Shown: positions 12,356-26,023 of the stretch, piece by piece
Layout: each line of letters opens with the position of its first letter
Position numbering within the stretch: position 1 is the stretch's first letter
Assembly: GCF_000165425.1 (NCBI RefSeq)
Contig: NW_001799623.1
Coordinates: 67,134-131,133, forward strand
From: Paramecium tetraurelia
Taxonomy: Eukaryota > Ciliophora > Oligohymenophorea > Peniculida > Parameciidae
DNA: 64,000 nt
Direction: 5' to 3'
The notes under the pieces: generated by a model
Databases searched by the model: none
Seen by the model: the letters and a program-made list of their open reading frames with translations, nothing else
What the model was told of the DNA's origin: nothing
Program-made: the position numbers and the translations under genes

Positions 12356-14298
12356 TAATTGTTAAATAAAATGATGATCTCACTATTATCTCCTAAGACA
12401 ATGTGATACTTCTCAAGTCTGCTGACGAGCTGACCCTTGAAGCTAAATTCAAATTCCTAAAGGGCAGCATCCAAAGGATCAATTAGCAATGTTTCCTCTT
12501 TAACCATCGATATTTAATGGAGCTCAATGATAAGACTATTGAGTATTAGCAAGAGGCTCAGAGTGCCGCAATTCAAAATGGCAAGTCACTCATCATCACT
12601 AATAACAATACAGTCTAATTCCACAAGGCCAAGAAACTTCAATGGGAATGCAAATTCACAGATCTCATTCCCATTGATTAGATTGACACTTGTGCTTTGT
12701 CTCGCTCTATCATCTTGCATATTCATAGCAGTATCATTTTCTTATCCGAAGATAAGCAGATACAGGAAATCATCTAATTGGAGCAGGAGGTGCACTCCAT
12801 ATATGCCCTGAATGATTTTAATGTTATCGGATTGTTCTCAATTACCAATGATCAATTTTCAATATTCAACACAAAACTAGTGCAGAATTACGAATTCTTC
12901 TCATAGCAATGCATTCAATTTGATGTCAGCATCAGTTTTCAACCCTATCGTTTAAATTGCTTCTAAGATTAGAGCACACTTCATTTCGTGCTAATTCGCA
13001 ATCTAGAACACGTTAAACACTATTATAAGTAGATCTAGTGTGTGGATATTGTGAGCATCAACAAATGCAGAAACAGATTGCTCATCATAACGAAACAGTA
13101 AGTATTGTCCATATTTATATCAGAAATTGAGAACACAACCTCAGAAGAACAATATCTTAATGGTTTACAGTTAAGATTGATGAATTACTGTAGTTCAATA
13201 TTTGAGGGGCAATATTATTTCAGTAATGATTCATATTTATTCAGTTTCTGCAATGATGAAGTCAAATATTATAAATTAGTTTAGAATCAAAAGAATTAAA
13301 TCACTAAGATCAAATTCTAGGAGAAAATCCTTTATTACGAATACGTCAATGATTAATTGGTCATCTACTCTCAGCAACAATCAAAATGCTATTTGACTGT
13401 CTACAATCAACAGTTTGAGATAATAAACAGATATGAATTCAATAAGCTACATGAGAGAATTAAGTATTGTCCGTACTACCCTGGAATAGCAATCTACGAA
13501 TAGAAAGTGCAATATCAGGATAAGGAACCAAATAACAATTACATTCTGTAGACTGAAACCCTTCAAAAGACATTTCTGCAATTGATCGACTTTCGAACTC
13601 AGACCTACCAAAACAATAACCAAAATAATACTGAATAGCCAACCATATAGAGTTATTTGTTATATGGTAAGAGTAACAATAAGATTAGTTGTGGATTTAT
13701 GTTGGATTATTCGATTGTAAACATCTAAAACATCTGGAACAATCGTTTTATTATCACAAGCACTTATAAATTAAAAATAGTTGAGATCTACAACAGTACT
13801 TACGAGATGCAACACATCTTTGAGTTCAGTATTCTGAATCAGTAGTTACTAACATTTAGAAACAGTTTGCCTCTGGAAGACCTGGAAAGAATCAACTTTC
13901 TGAAATAAACTGATTAAAGAATTCTGTTCACTCATTTCGGATAATCAACTCCAGGGGAATCTAAGATGAACGGTATAATCCACAGTTTTTATGGCATCAA
14001 ATGGGTGAGTATCAATAAGGACAACGTTAACATTATCTAGTTGTAACAGAAACAAGAAATACAAAAAATTTAACGTGTTTTGTAGGAGGGTAGTAATTAT
14101 TTTTATGTTTTATCCAATGATGAAGAAATCTATAAAATCACTCCTGATGAAGTTAAGCTAATCTATGTTTCTGGGTCGAAATTATTATCGTATGTGAGTA
14201 ATCACAATAATGAATCCATCATCTTGAAGTGTAATAATGAGTTGTTAGTGACTGAGTTGGAAAACGCGTAGAAGATTAAATATAATTTGATTTTATGA
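12352..14298 (+). CDS. Unknown protein, beta-strand-rich, WD/propeller-like
   Basis: 648 residues in one open frame without introns. The ATG at 12352 overlaps the previous stop (ATGA). The sequence alternates short hydrophobic strands with polar loops (for example LIITNNNTVQFHKAKKLQW, FSITNDQFSIFNTK, LVIYSQQQSKCYLTVYNQ), which suggests a beta propeller, but no GH/WD or other clear motif is present. It is Gln- and Asn-rich, as ciliate proteins are. Since it starts inside the stop of the CLEC16A gene it may be a separate gene, or the second half of one gene whose junction I misread. It ends 33 nt before the stop of the convergent surface-antigen gene. Confidence 0.6.
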
Positions 14299-14331
14299 TA
14301 CATTCTAAATTATTATATATATATAATAATA

Positions 14332-17300
14332 TCAATTATAGAAGAATGCAATTATGGATGCAACTGTTATCAACGATTAATATAGGCTAGTCTCTACCTC
14401 AATTACATCTGAAAGAGTGTTGATAGAAATTTCAGTTTCTATTCCTTCTTCACACATCAAAGTATTTGAGTTCCAATGGCAATCAGTGCTTCTTTACTTG
14501 CATTATTCCATCTGTAATTTAGTACAAATTTATTTGCATTACGAATCAACGTACACACATCTATCACTTGCTAACTCACATTGAGTCTGATACATATTTA
14601 AGCATAAATTTGATAGACACCCACTGCTTGGATTGTAATAGCAATAATTTCCCATATTCATACAAGTACAAGCATCAGTGATTTCATTGCATGCAGTACA
14701 TTGATTGTTTGGGAGCAAGACACACAATTGGGATTGGATTTCAGCCCCATTGCAATTGTTGGCACTTGAACCGAATTGTAAACACAATTAGGAAATACAA
14801 GAATATTTATTACTGAAAGATTGAATCTATAACCAATAGCATTATTTCCCAGCAATTGATTGTTGATTACAAGCTGTTTCTTAAGTATCTGAATTAACAT
14901 ATTGAATGAACTCTTCACATGAAGTTACACCAACGCATAAATTATCATACCAAATACATTGCTCATCATTGAAATAACCCGTGCATTCATCCTTCTTCAA
15001 ATACTTACAGAGTTTAAGTTGACATTCATAATAAGACCACATGCAATTGCCACCGCATTGGTCTTAAGTGAAGTGGATACAACTTTAATCAATACAGTGA
15101 TTACTATTGTAGATGTCGATATTACACTTCTTATTACCGATTTTAAATTTAGTGCAATCAGTTACATTGAATAAATCAGAGCATTTACTTGCAGGTTGAC
15201 ATTGTGACTTATTCTTAAAGCATTAATATTGATTAATCTTGGTAGAGTCACACAGATCTGAAGAGATGTCATTGCAAACCTTGTTCCTGCATTTGCCTTA
15301 TTGCATATCATAAATGCATTAAGAAGCAGTGCATTTATCTCTAGTGTAGAGTGTACAATCAATAATTTCATACACTGAAACCAGTCCAGAACAGATGCAT
15401 TCAGAATTGATATACTTACAATTCTACAATTGTGTGCATCCTATTTGGTTAATGCCTGGAGCATCGCATGTATCATTCGAATATACATCGACACAACCCC
15501 TGGAGAGGTAACTAAACTTGCACCCTTAGGTATTTAAGGCCTTACATACATTTTGATTCACATTCACTAAATTGTTACACACTGTAATGCTCCCATCATA
15601 ATACTAGCATTTGTAATCCACAAATTGACACTTTTCATTCTCTACTAAAATACATCCTAATCGATTGAGTCCTGTTGTTTTGCAAGTATCGACTCTAGAA
15701 TCAAAGAGACTTGTGCATTAGCCATCTGATAGATATTTGCATACAACATCATCCACATCAATTAATGAACAAGAAACTGGATTAACATTCTTTAATTGAT
15801 TACATTGAGTAACTCCATTAATTATTGTATTGAATTAACACTCTTCGTTCAACCATATGGTTGGCTATTAAGTGATACTTAGACAAGCTAATCTATTCAA
15901 ACCATTTAAGGTACTCACAAAATTTTAAAACACTTAAGTTGTTTCAACAAAGGTTTTACAAGATAGGGTTGAACTATCATGGTAGCACTTAAGATTCTTA
16001 GAACTAATTTAGGAGCATACTTTAGGTGACACTGTTTGATACTCTTCACAAGTTGAGTATTCATTGGTGTTACTGTAACTGACACATTTATTACTAACCC
16101 AATCACATCTGTCTGCCTTGGTCTTCAAACATCCAAAATAATTCAATCCTGGAGTGCTGCATAAATCAGTTTCATTATCTGCATTCACACATATAAAGTT
16201 AGTGTTATCATATTTAACAGAAACATTATCCAAATTCTATACTACACTATCTTTTATTGTATATGCTCTTCTGCAGACGTGTTGATTGATTAAGATGTGA
16301 TAATCTATTTCAAATTAATAATCAGAATCTTCCAATTAGCTACATTATTGACCCAACCATTTACAAAACTCTCCTTCTTTAATCACATTTACACAACCAT
16401 ATATGTTGAGATGATCTGAACAAGAAATCGTTGAATTGTCAATATATTGGCATTTACTACCTTTGTAGATACATTTCTCATTTTCTTTTGCCACTGCCAA
16501 ACATCCATATAATGATAATTCAGAAGTGCAACTGACTTCATAAGTGTCAGCACTTCTGCATTAGTTGCTGGTCCAATGGCAAATTTATCCTTCATTGATC
16601 GGAGAAACACAGAATCTTTTTTAGGAGTACTTGAACAATGGACAAGTCATGTCTTTGGCCAACGTCTCATCAGCCAATTAGAGACACTTTCCTACGATAA
16701 TATTCCAATAGCAATTTAATGATGTATTATTCTAACAGCCTAGTGGACTGAATGATTGGGTGCACACAGATTATGCGGTTTCAAGATAACATGAGGATCC
16801 ATTATGTGCACAATAGTCTGTTGAAAAGAAGTAACAAATTCCTGGAGATATGAGAGCATCTACATAAGCAGAACACGATTTCATATCACCAGTATACGTC
16901 AAACACTGATGATTTGTGGAATCCCATTTGCAAGCTGTAGAAACATTATGTAAACAAGTGTATTTTGATGTTATTTCTGGACAACTCCTAAATATAGAGG
17001 CTGGCGCTATATTCATACACGAACCATTATTCCATATGCAATTATTTTCTATATATTTACATCCAATCACATTAACAAAGTCATTACAAACACTTCCTGA
17101 GATTGTACTACTGCATTTTTATTCAACTGGTTTGAATTGACAGGGATCTGTGAGTGTTGACTTTTGACAAAACACATTATTTTTGGGACTGATGGAATTC
17201 ATTTAATCACATGAAGTATTGCTATCATCTACAGGCACACATTGATTAGCAGTGTCTAATCTACATCCAGTAAAATTAGCACAGTATCCTCTACTGACTT

Positions 17301-20300
17301 CATTTTATCCTACTCCTGGACAATTGAGAGGTAGATTCTTGGTGTCCATATTTTTGCATGCCTGCTCATTTGAATCCCAGTAACAACTGTTGATGTTGTT
17401 GAGACATCCAATTTTATTCATTTTATTTTAGCATTATGAATTGGTCCCTGTTAATTAACATCCATAATGATTAGGATTTTCAGCACAACCCACATCTGTA
17501 ACAATAACACAATAGATTTCTGATAAGGATGAGTATTTCAAGGCACTACAAGAGGTAATCTAGCCTGGGATGCATTTTAAATTAGTTTCATCATACATAC
17601 AAAAGTCATCTTAAGTAATACAACCTGCGGCATTCAGATTTTCTTCACATCCCTGAGACTTAGACACTGGAGAACACATCAAATTGATTGAATCCCAACT
17701 ACAGGGTTGTAATATCCATAAACAAGCTGTCTTATTAATGGCTTCTTGGCATCTGGCATTTTGGGAGGATAACGATGTGCATGTAGTAGAGTAAGTACAA
17801 TAATCTCCAACTTGTTAGAGACAACAATATTTGGAGAAATTAGCCATGCTATTACAAGTGCTTTGATAACTGGATCCTACACACTTATTCGATTACCATT
17901 GACAACATTTTGTAGTATGTGCTTTGCATGCATTTTCATTTAAGTTGCTTGTGCAATCTAAATTCGAATAATCGGTGACTTGCATACACATCCCATTTTG
18001 GTAATAACAATATGCTGTGGTATATGCAACACATGCTAACTTATTCATTCCTTTGTCGCAATTAGCTGATGCAACTGTTACAGCTTGACAGGAATTGGCA
18101 TTCCAAGTACAGGGGATATCAGTAGTCTATGAGCAAACACCAGGATTCACTTGAGAATAGGTCAAACAGTTGTTGCTTACAGTGACTGAGGAACAAACAT
18201 TACTAGCCCATTGACAAGATTATCCATTGTATAATTTTAGACATCCATTCTGATTCGATGGATCACTGCATTAAGAGGATGTAACATCATTTGTCAAAAC
18301 ATCAAGACATAGGTTATTAGTAAAGATGCAATTCCCTGAGAGTGCACCTGCACAAGCCTTTTGGTTGGCTCCCATTGAATTGCAATTTGGTGCATTACCA
18401 GTGACACATCCATTATTCCAATAACATGGTTCAGTCAATATGGAAGCACATACTTATGGGGAATATACATTTGAAGCATATGTATTGCATAGATCTGTTG
18501 ATTGAGTGGTAATGGATGTGCAAGATCCATTATTCCATTGACATAGCTATTTTGGAGTTTGGATTCGAACACATGCAGATTAAGTAAATGCATATTCACC
18601 TGTGCATTGAGCATCATAAGGAGAAGTAGTTATGTCAATACAAATTTAATAATAATAACACGAATTCACCGTGTTATTAATACAAGCTATTTAGTTTAGG
18701 CCATCACATGGTTACATTGTATTGGCAGGTATCACACATTGGGATGATAATCCATTGTCTTAAAATTAGCATGATTGACTCTCATAATTGTTTTACATAC
18801 AAGCATATGAATTTACATTGGTTAATGTTGAACAATCATCGTTCGGTGTGATGTATACACATTCATTATTCTACCATTTGCATGCAACTACTCTGCTGTT
18901 AACACATTATTTAAATGACACTGCACTTGGACATGGGAAGTCTGTTGATGTGATTACACTACAAGTGTAGGATGAGAATTCACAGGTTTATGTAGTAACA
19001 TAAGTCAAACAATAGACGGAATTTATACTAGCGTTAGAATTACAAAGTGATAGAGGTGTAGTTCCAACTATACAAATATGATTGACTGCATCATAAACAC
19101 ATGATGAGTCAGAATTAGCGTATTTGCATGTTTTACTATTCACTGTTTACTTGTTTGAGTCTGAATAACTTGAACAACTAAAATTCATTAGAGTGCTCTC
19201 AGATATTTCACTGCATTGTTAAGTTTGTTTGTCAAATTAGCATGCTACTTTTTACACATTCACACATGCATCTTCATTCAAAAAGTCAAAGTCCCCAGTT
19301 ACCACTGCCATGTCAGGTATGGATTAGCATGAATTCTATCTGTATCCACAATAAGATCCTTTTGTTTTCTAGACACAAGCTAACAAATTCAATCCAGGTT
19401 TATTGCAAGGATTATTATCAGTAGTGATTGTGATGCATACTTTATTTACATTATCATAACCGCAACTTGATGATTAGATCTAAGAACAAATCATTTAGTT
19501 GAACTTACCTCCTGATGCAATGTTAAATTAATTACACTATGAATTCTCGTCTACTTTTACACTTACACAAGTACTATTGAACCAACCACAAGTAGATGTA
19601 TTTACTCCTATGCAAGTAGAATCTGAATTTTTGTTATTACAATCATTTTATGGTGGTGATGGTCTTGATTAGCACAAGTATTCATGAGTATTGAAAGTGT
19701 CACAACTGGAATTCAATTCGCAAGCCGCTTAATTCTAACCAACTTTGCAGCTTGAATTCATTTAAATTGAATCACAATGAAAGGTACCAGAATTGTATTC
19801 GCACATTTCATTTGATGTGGTGACCATAGCACACACTATTGCGTTGTACTATTGAGTATTCAAAGAAGCACAAGTGGCTGTATCATAAGTAATATCAGTA
19901 ACATTCTAGCATTATTTATTGGGTTAGTCCCAATAACAAGCCTCTTTTGATGAAGCCAAACATCCAAATTAATTTACTGAGTCTTTGCAACCAATTCTTT
20001 TTGCATTATCATTCGTTACTGTTGAACATTTAAAGGCTTACTTATCAAAATAGCATGCTCCAGTTGTATTGCTAATGCAAGCCTATTCATTAAGTCCACT
20101 TGCCTCACAAGATAAATTATTAACTGAATTGTTAACTACTACACAGTTCTTAGTGTTAGGATCGAATCTACAACTTGAGACTGATTTAGTACTAGCACAA
20201 GTGTTGGAATTGACTATTTCATTCAAATAACTGCTGCATTCAGATCCAGTGGTAAGCAATTTGCATTTGATATCTTAAGCGGTTGAAACCCATATACAAT

Positions 20301-22745
20301 ATTACCCAGATGTATTTATGCTTGAACATAAGCTCTTACCGCATTATTTGCATAATAACGAACTCAGTAATGGATCATTGGGGGCAGTTATTTATAAACA
20401 CTTTAAGGATGTAGTGTTGAAATAGCAATTCATTGATTTGTTTGAAAACTTAAGGCAAGCATGCAAATTGATATCTAAAGTGCTTCCACAATCAGCCCAA
20501 TCAGTAGCACTCGTATAGAGTGAACATTGTTTAGTAGTACCATTGTAAGTGCAGTAATTCGAATCGCCTACCCATTTGGACTGACTGATTTCATAAGCTA
20601 GGCAAAACAATTTGTTAACATTTTTGTATTGTGAACATTCATTAGAGACTGGAAATGTTTATAATTAACAGATGGAGTCAATTGAGTTCCAAATACAATA
20701 TTATCCCTGTAATGAGATGGACAGACAAGTTGATTTGGATGGAAAATTTGTGTCGCATTTGATGTTGGTGAAATCAGTAGCAGTTGTACATTATTAATTG
20801 GTTGTATCAAAGTAACATGACTATTTTAAGTAGGCACATGCATATGGATTTAAACCAGAAGCAGTACATGAAGCGCTGGGGTCGACAGAGGCAGAACAGC
20901 TTTGAACATTTGGATCATATCTGCATTTTTCAACTACTTATTGAACCATTGCACAGGTTTTGGAGGTAACACTTTATAGTGAAGAACATGTAACAGCACC
21001 ACCTAGACTTTCAACAGTGGCACATTGATTGGACAACCATCGACAACTTAATGATGAGTTGGTGACACTGGAACAACCCTTTTGGTTCATTCCACTGGTG
21101 TCACAACGGATGCTGTTAGTCATAACAAAAGTCTCACAATTGTTGGAATCTGAATTATATTTACATAATTGTGCTTAGAGATTGACGATATGATTAACCA
21201 TCCTACAAGCAACAGCATTCACTAATTTTAGAGTAGAACACTCATCAGTTCTCTGGATTTTAATCGACATGCACATTCCAGAGAATTCATTCCATTTACA
21301 GGATGACATTGTGCTATTCAAACAACCCAATCTATTGAGTCCCTCTTATTCACAAGCCAAGGAACCATCAGTTGTTTTGCATTTGCCATTACTCCAGTAA
21401 CAGGCTTCAGTGGTCACCTTACGACAAGCATTGGGATTATGAGATGTAAGATCTGCACACATGGTTTCAGGAGTCACTTAAAAGATTTTACATTATGATC
21501 CATTGTAATTGCAAACTTAACTCGGATTTTTTAAATTCAAACAACTTATCTTATTTAAACCACTCGTACATTTCAGTTGATCTAGTGACTTGATTTTTAA
21601 ACATTATCCATCAATAAATTAACAATTTTAAATAGCTTCATTGCATGACAGTTTGTTCTATCCCAATTTTCCACATTCTTAATTATCATCAAATAGACAC
21701 CCATTATCATCACTCCAGTAACAGCCAGAAGAACTCTATCGACAACTAGTCTCCGTTCTCATATTGCTTTGTGATTTGCACATTGAATTACACTTCTTAG
21801 TTTATGAATCGAAAAAGCAGGAAATACTAGATACATTTGCACAAACACTTGGAGATACTTACATATCAAAAGAGCAATCATCGTTGGCTTTCACTGATTT
21901 GTATTAGCATTATCCTGCAGACCAATAGCAGGTCTCTGTGAAATTAGTTACTGAGAGACATGCCAATTAATTCAGAGCATCCGAGCATTTAAGTTATCCA
22001 GTAGAATTAACTTATTAACATTTCCCATCCACGAAGATGCAACTCTCAGTTTATATTTTTATACATCCTAACTTATTTAAACCTGCCGAAGAACACCCCA
22101 GATACTAGTAGACTACTTCAGGAGGCTTTACGCAACCGGGAATCAGCATCAATTCTTTATATGTGTTCGCCTGATTACTCAAGATGTATGTCTTATAAAG
22201 GGTGGTTAAAACTAGATGGGCTCCGGATTGATGAACAACTTAACTCGTTATTCTTATTCATTACCTGCTGATGCCGTTATCAAGCGACAAATCTTCACAC
22301 TCACCAACTGAATTGAATCCGATGCACTCCAAGCTATACTGTTGGCTTCCGATTCAGAAATGGTTTAACAACTATCATTCCAAAAACAATAGTCGTCTTG
22401 TACTGCCAAACAAGCTGCCCTGGAGAGATTCTTCGAACAATTGCTTAATAAGGTGGTCACCTTACGACAGTATCCGCTAAAAATGCCTATGGTTTTCATC
22501 AATTTTCAATTACATTCTGCCATTGTTCCATCTGGATAATAGGTTTAGGCAATGCAAGTTTGGGAGCTGAGTAAATTGGAGCATCCAAAATTGACTCCGT
22601 CTGTATACAAACACTGACTTGTTATTTCATTCCATCTGCATTTAGAATTGCCATTTTGGATACAATCTATTTCCGACTAGTAATAATCGCAAGACAAACT
22701 AGCCCTAGACATTAAAACCAATAAGAGTATTATAACATATTTCAT
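14332..22745 (-). CDS. Giant cysteine-rich surface antigen-like protein, probably GPI-anchored
   Basis: About 2,750 residues. The N-terminus is a signal peptide (MKYVIILLLVLMSRASLSC). Almost all the rest is a cysteine-rich unit of ~60-75 residues repeated some 35-40 times, in the style C..GC......C.W....C......C, e.g. LNYFGCLKTKADRCDW and NEFSGMC. This is the pattern of Paramecium immobilisation antigens and their relatives (PSA-type repeats). The C-terminus ends with a hydrophobic tail (SLITVASIIAFFYN) after a polar spacer, as expected for GPI attachment. Introns of 27 nt (22487-22513), 32 nt and 21 nt near the 5' end restore the frame; others may exist. It would coat the cell or cilia. Repeats are diverged, not near-identical as in serotype antigens. 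Confidence 0.8.
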
Positions 22746-22780
22746 TTTATTATTAAGTAAAACAATTAATCGAATAGAAA

Positions 22781-23482
22781 TCAATTATTAAATATATTTT
22801 GCATAAGATTCCATCTTACGACTACCTATTCCCAATACGGAATTTACTTCTCTGCCATTATCTTGTTCAATTGAGTTAGAAATTGCTTATCCGATATTGT
22901 GTTCCTCTTGTCCTGCTTACTCTGCTCCTCTTATGGCAAATCCAAATCTATATACATGTCTCTGAATGTGCCATTGGTCTGTACATCATTATTCACGATC
23001 ACAATTTGCGGTTATTCGTCATCTGATAGATCGTTTATTTGTTCCTAGAATAAACATCTGATCTCAAAAAATAGACATTCAAATTTAGATTATTTTTATA
23101 AATCTCTCAAATTTTTTTCCAAATCGTCCTGCTACAATGCACATTGAATCATGTTCAATAATAAGTTGAGATTCTTCACACTTGTGTAATAGGAATTGTT
23201 TCTGGATGCCAATTGTATTACCGACACCACATTCTCCACCTTCAATTTCTATATTATTGCTTCGTTCTTGCTTTATCCCAAATGATCATTGACTATTAAT
23301 AGGCATTCCACAAATATCTCCAATAAATCCTACTCTATTGTCTCCTGAGGTTTTCCCATTCTCTATGCCACCAGACTCACGTTCCCCCTATTTTCGAGGA
23401 TTGTGTGCCACAGTTCTCGCTTTTCATATAGGGTCAACTACGGCCTGAAGAGTTCTTCTCTCTCTCTCTTACACATGTACAT
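22781..23482 (-). CDS. Unknown protein, 233 residues
   Basis: An exact open frame of 234 codons without introns. The protein is mostly helical and charged (LYEKRELWHTILENRGNVSL near the N-terminus; a middle part rich in Leu/Asn; an acidic end with DLSDDEQPQIVIV). No signal peptide, membrane segment or known motif is seen. It starts MYMCKRER; the second Met two codons on is an alternative start. The stop lies 36 nt upstream of the surface-antigen start on the same strand. Function not recognised. Confidence 0.6.
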
Positions 23483-23575
23483 AAATATTTTAATTGCAAA
23501 ATAACATCATGATTCCTAGAAATGGTTTAATAAAAAATCATTTTTATTTTTAATCGTTATAAATTTGAAATTTCT

Positions 23576-24205
23576 ATGGCTTCATCAGTCCTTCGTTCTC
23601 AAATTCCCTTAGGAGGAATATGCGATGTAGAGTCTGCAAAACATGTTGCAAGGCGTCTCTTTGAATCTTACGACAGAGACAGAAACGGAATCTTGGATCA
23701 AGGAGAAGTGGCACCCATGATGGTTGATGCCTACAAAGGAATGTCCAAAGGATTCAACCCAAGCAAATCGGACATTGACACCTATCTGAGAATCCTCGAT
23801 AGAAATGGAGATGGCAAAATCACAATCCAAGACATCGAAGCCTTAGCCATCAAATACCTAGTTGGCATCACTGGAGAGTCTCCAAAAAGACCCAAAAGAC
23901 AATACTCCAAATTCGTTGAAGAGCGTCTTGATGTTGCAAGGAGACTCTTTCGTAAATTTGATTAAGATGGTTCCGGATTCATCACTGAAAATGAAGTAAA
24001 TTGATTATTCCTAACATCCCTTAGGTTCCTTAATTATTAATTGAAACCTATAAGTCTATGGGCATCCACTACAATCCCACTCTAAGAAGATGTCAAATCA
24101 TGGATGAGAATGACTGACCTTAATGATGATGGCTAAGTTTCACTTGAAGAATACGAAGACTTAGTTATTAGATCACTTCAACATGCAGGAATCCAACTTG
24201 AATGA
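23576..24205 (+). CDS. EF-hand calcium-binding protein with a frame break near its end
   Basis: About 200 residues with four EF-hands, like the TCBP-25 family of Tetrahymena. Loops seen: DRDRNGILDQGE, DRNGDGKITIQD, DQDGSGFITENE and DLNDDGQVSLEE, each with the acidic residues and the glycine at position 6. The third loop is followed by a 29-nt intron at 23996-24024. After the intron, the frame holding YKSMGIHYNPTL meets the frame holding EDVKSWMRMTDLNDDG with one base too many at about 24084-24086. Read literally the protein stops at the TGA at 24114 and loses the fourth EF-hand. Real decay, sequencing error or an unusual splice are all possible. Calcium sensor or buffer role inferred. Confidence 0.7.
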
Positions 24206-24345
24206 TATATATATATATAAATACAATTATATAAATAAATTCAAAATTCCCCTTCTCAAAATACTTTGATATCATTTGCTTTGTCTCATCCCCATCATAC
24301 ACTTTAAATTGCTAGAAGAATCTCTTCATCTTTGTACTAGTTTTC

Positions 24346-25335
24346 TCAAATTTGTGATATTAAATCATCGATTTGTGCATATTCTCTGATAGGAGATGGC
24401 TACCCAATTTGGGATTTCTCAATATTTTCATTTTGAGTCTTCAATTAGAACTCTTTTAATCTTACTCCAAAAATTAAACACTTGATTTTTAATATTGTTT
24501 CTCTACATTAAGAAACAAATTCATTATTATTGCTATGATTACATAGCGTAATATAATCCATTGATTTTGTAGATATTAATGCACTCTTGTAATTTTTAAA
24601 TTGAGAATTCAAAAGAATACTGCCTTGTCTTCTACTCCGGGTGCCTAATCTTTTTTAAATGTTCTTTTGCTTGTTGAATATTGGGGTTTATGGGTTCTTC
24701 TTGATTAAAGGATTCAAAGGAAGCCTGCCGACCTTTCCTAATCCTTCTGATCTCATTTTCTTAAATTCAACCAAAGAATTCTCTTATTCAAAGTATATAT
24801 AATTATCTTCAGGATTATGAAACGGCATTGGTTTCCAAACTGTTTTTTCTGTAAACTTACCTCTAGCTTATTTGAAATCACTTCACCTAACCATTTCTCT
24901 CTTTAAGTCAGTTTCCAATTTGGTCTATAAACCATTGTCAGATTTCGTGATGTGTGATCAATTTAATTTGAGTTTTTCCCTGTTCTTGCAATCTTTTATT
25001 CTCAGTCCTGGGGTTCTTACCAATCGTTAGAGGTATTTTTTCTTTAGCCAATATCTTATACCTCATATTCAAAGGTAGTTTCACATTTGGACCTGCCTTT
25101 AATTGTCCACTCAGAAACTCATCTTAACCTGCTTATGCTTTCTCTCTTTCTGATTTATAATGAAATGGAGTTCTCTGATGGGTCCTGTCTACAAATTATG
25201 TAGATCGGGATTTAGCAAAGGTACGCTTTCACTTTTTATACCTGTTATTTAATTTTCAGTATTATACTCTTTAAAAAGCTTGAGTTATGATTCGAATTGA
25301 TTCTCTTAGAGGTTTAAGCAGTAAATTAAACACAT
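24346..25335 (-). pseudogene. Unknown basic protein gene, probably disrupted
   Basis: Coding-like sequence on the minus strand from an ATG at 25335 (MCLIYCLNLQENQ) to a TGA at 24346. Good segments are THQRTPFHYKSEREK, KIPLTIGKNPRTENKR, REMVRGKFTEKTVWKPMPF (with a 24-nt intron in it) and RSEGLGKVGRLPLNPLIK. Between ITHHE and SDNGLQTKLETD the frame shifts by one base without any usable splice sites, and the first junction would need an unusually long 53-nt intron. So this is either a decaying gene or one with a sequence error. The protein is basic and Pro/Lys-rich; no family recognised. It lies tail to tail with the EF-hand gene, which has a similar one-base break. Confidence 0.45.
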
Positions 25336-26023
25336 TGTTTTAAATGCTTTTATTAAGTTTCAGAATAATATAATTATTCACACAAATTTTGATCATTAGT
25401 ACAATTAAGTAATAAAAGGATATAACATGTGATAACTCCATAAAAATATTTCCAATAAATATCTTTCATTTTTTCTATGAATATAAGTACAATTATCCTT
25501 ACCAACATTATTAAAAGTTTAATGATCCAAATATTTAAAGAAAAACTAATCGAAAGTAAAATTTGAATTAATATTTACTTTAGTTCATTAAATGCTAAAA
25601 ATAAAGTTGATTAAATTTATTAAAAATAAATTTTATTAAAACTCTTCTTCCATATCTTAATAATATCATTCAAGAATTCAAAATCTAGAATGAAATTGAA
25701 AACTTGTTGGAAGACTGTAAAATATTATACTAAACTTGCACCTAACAGAATTTGATATAAAATTAATGTGAATAATTAAACATCGTTCGAGACAATAAGA
25801 TTTTTTTTCCTATAAATTACACATATTGAATCCATTAAGGAGAAAGCATTAAAATTAAGATAATTTATGTTATAAGAATAGAGTAAGTAAGCATTGCAAA
25901 GTTTATTATACATGAAAGGACTAATTTAATTTGTTAATCTAAAAATAAACTAGGACTGTAGCCTAGCAATAATACACATTTAAATATTAATGAGAATATA
26001 TATAAATATTAATATCTTAATTA
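25336..26023. other. AT-rich divergent intergenic region
   Basis: Very AT-rich (long A/T runs) between two divergent genes, so it should hold both promoters. I see no open frame of interest, no repeat and no RNA gene. Confidence 0.5.

Noticed and set aside
15000-22700. Many short ORFs on both strands in this stretch.
   Set aside because: All lie within the single minus-strand cysteine-rich gene and vanish once TAA and TAG are read as glutamine.
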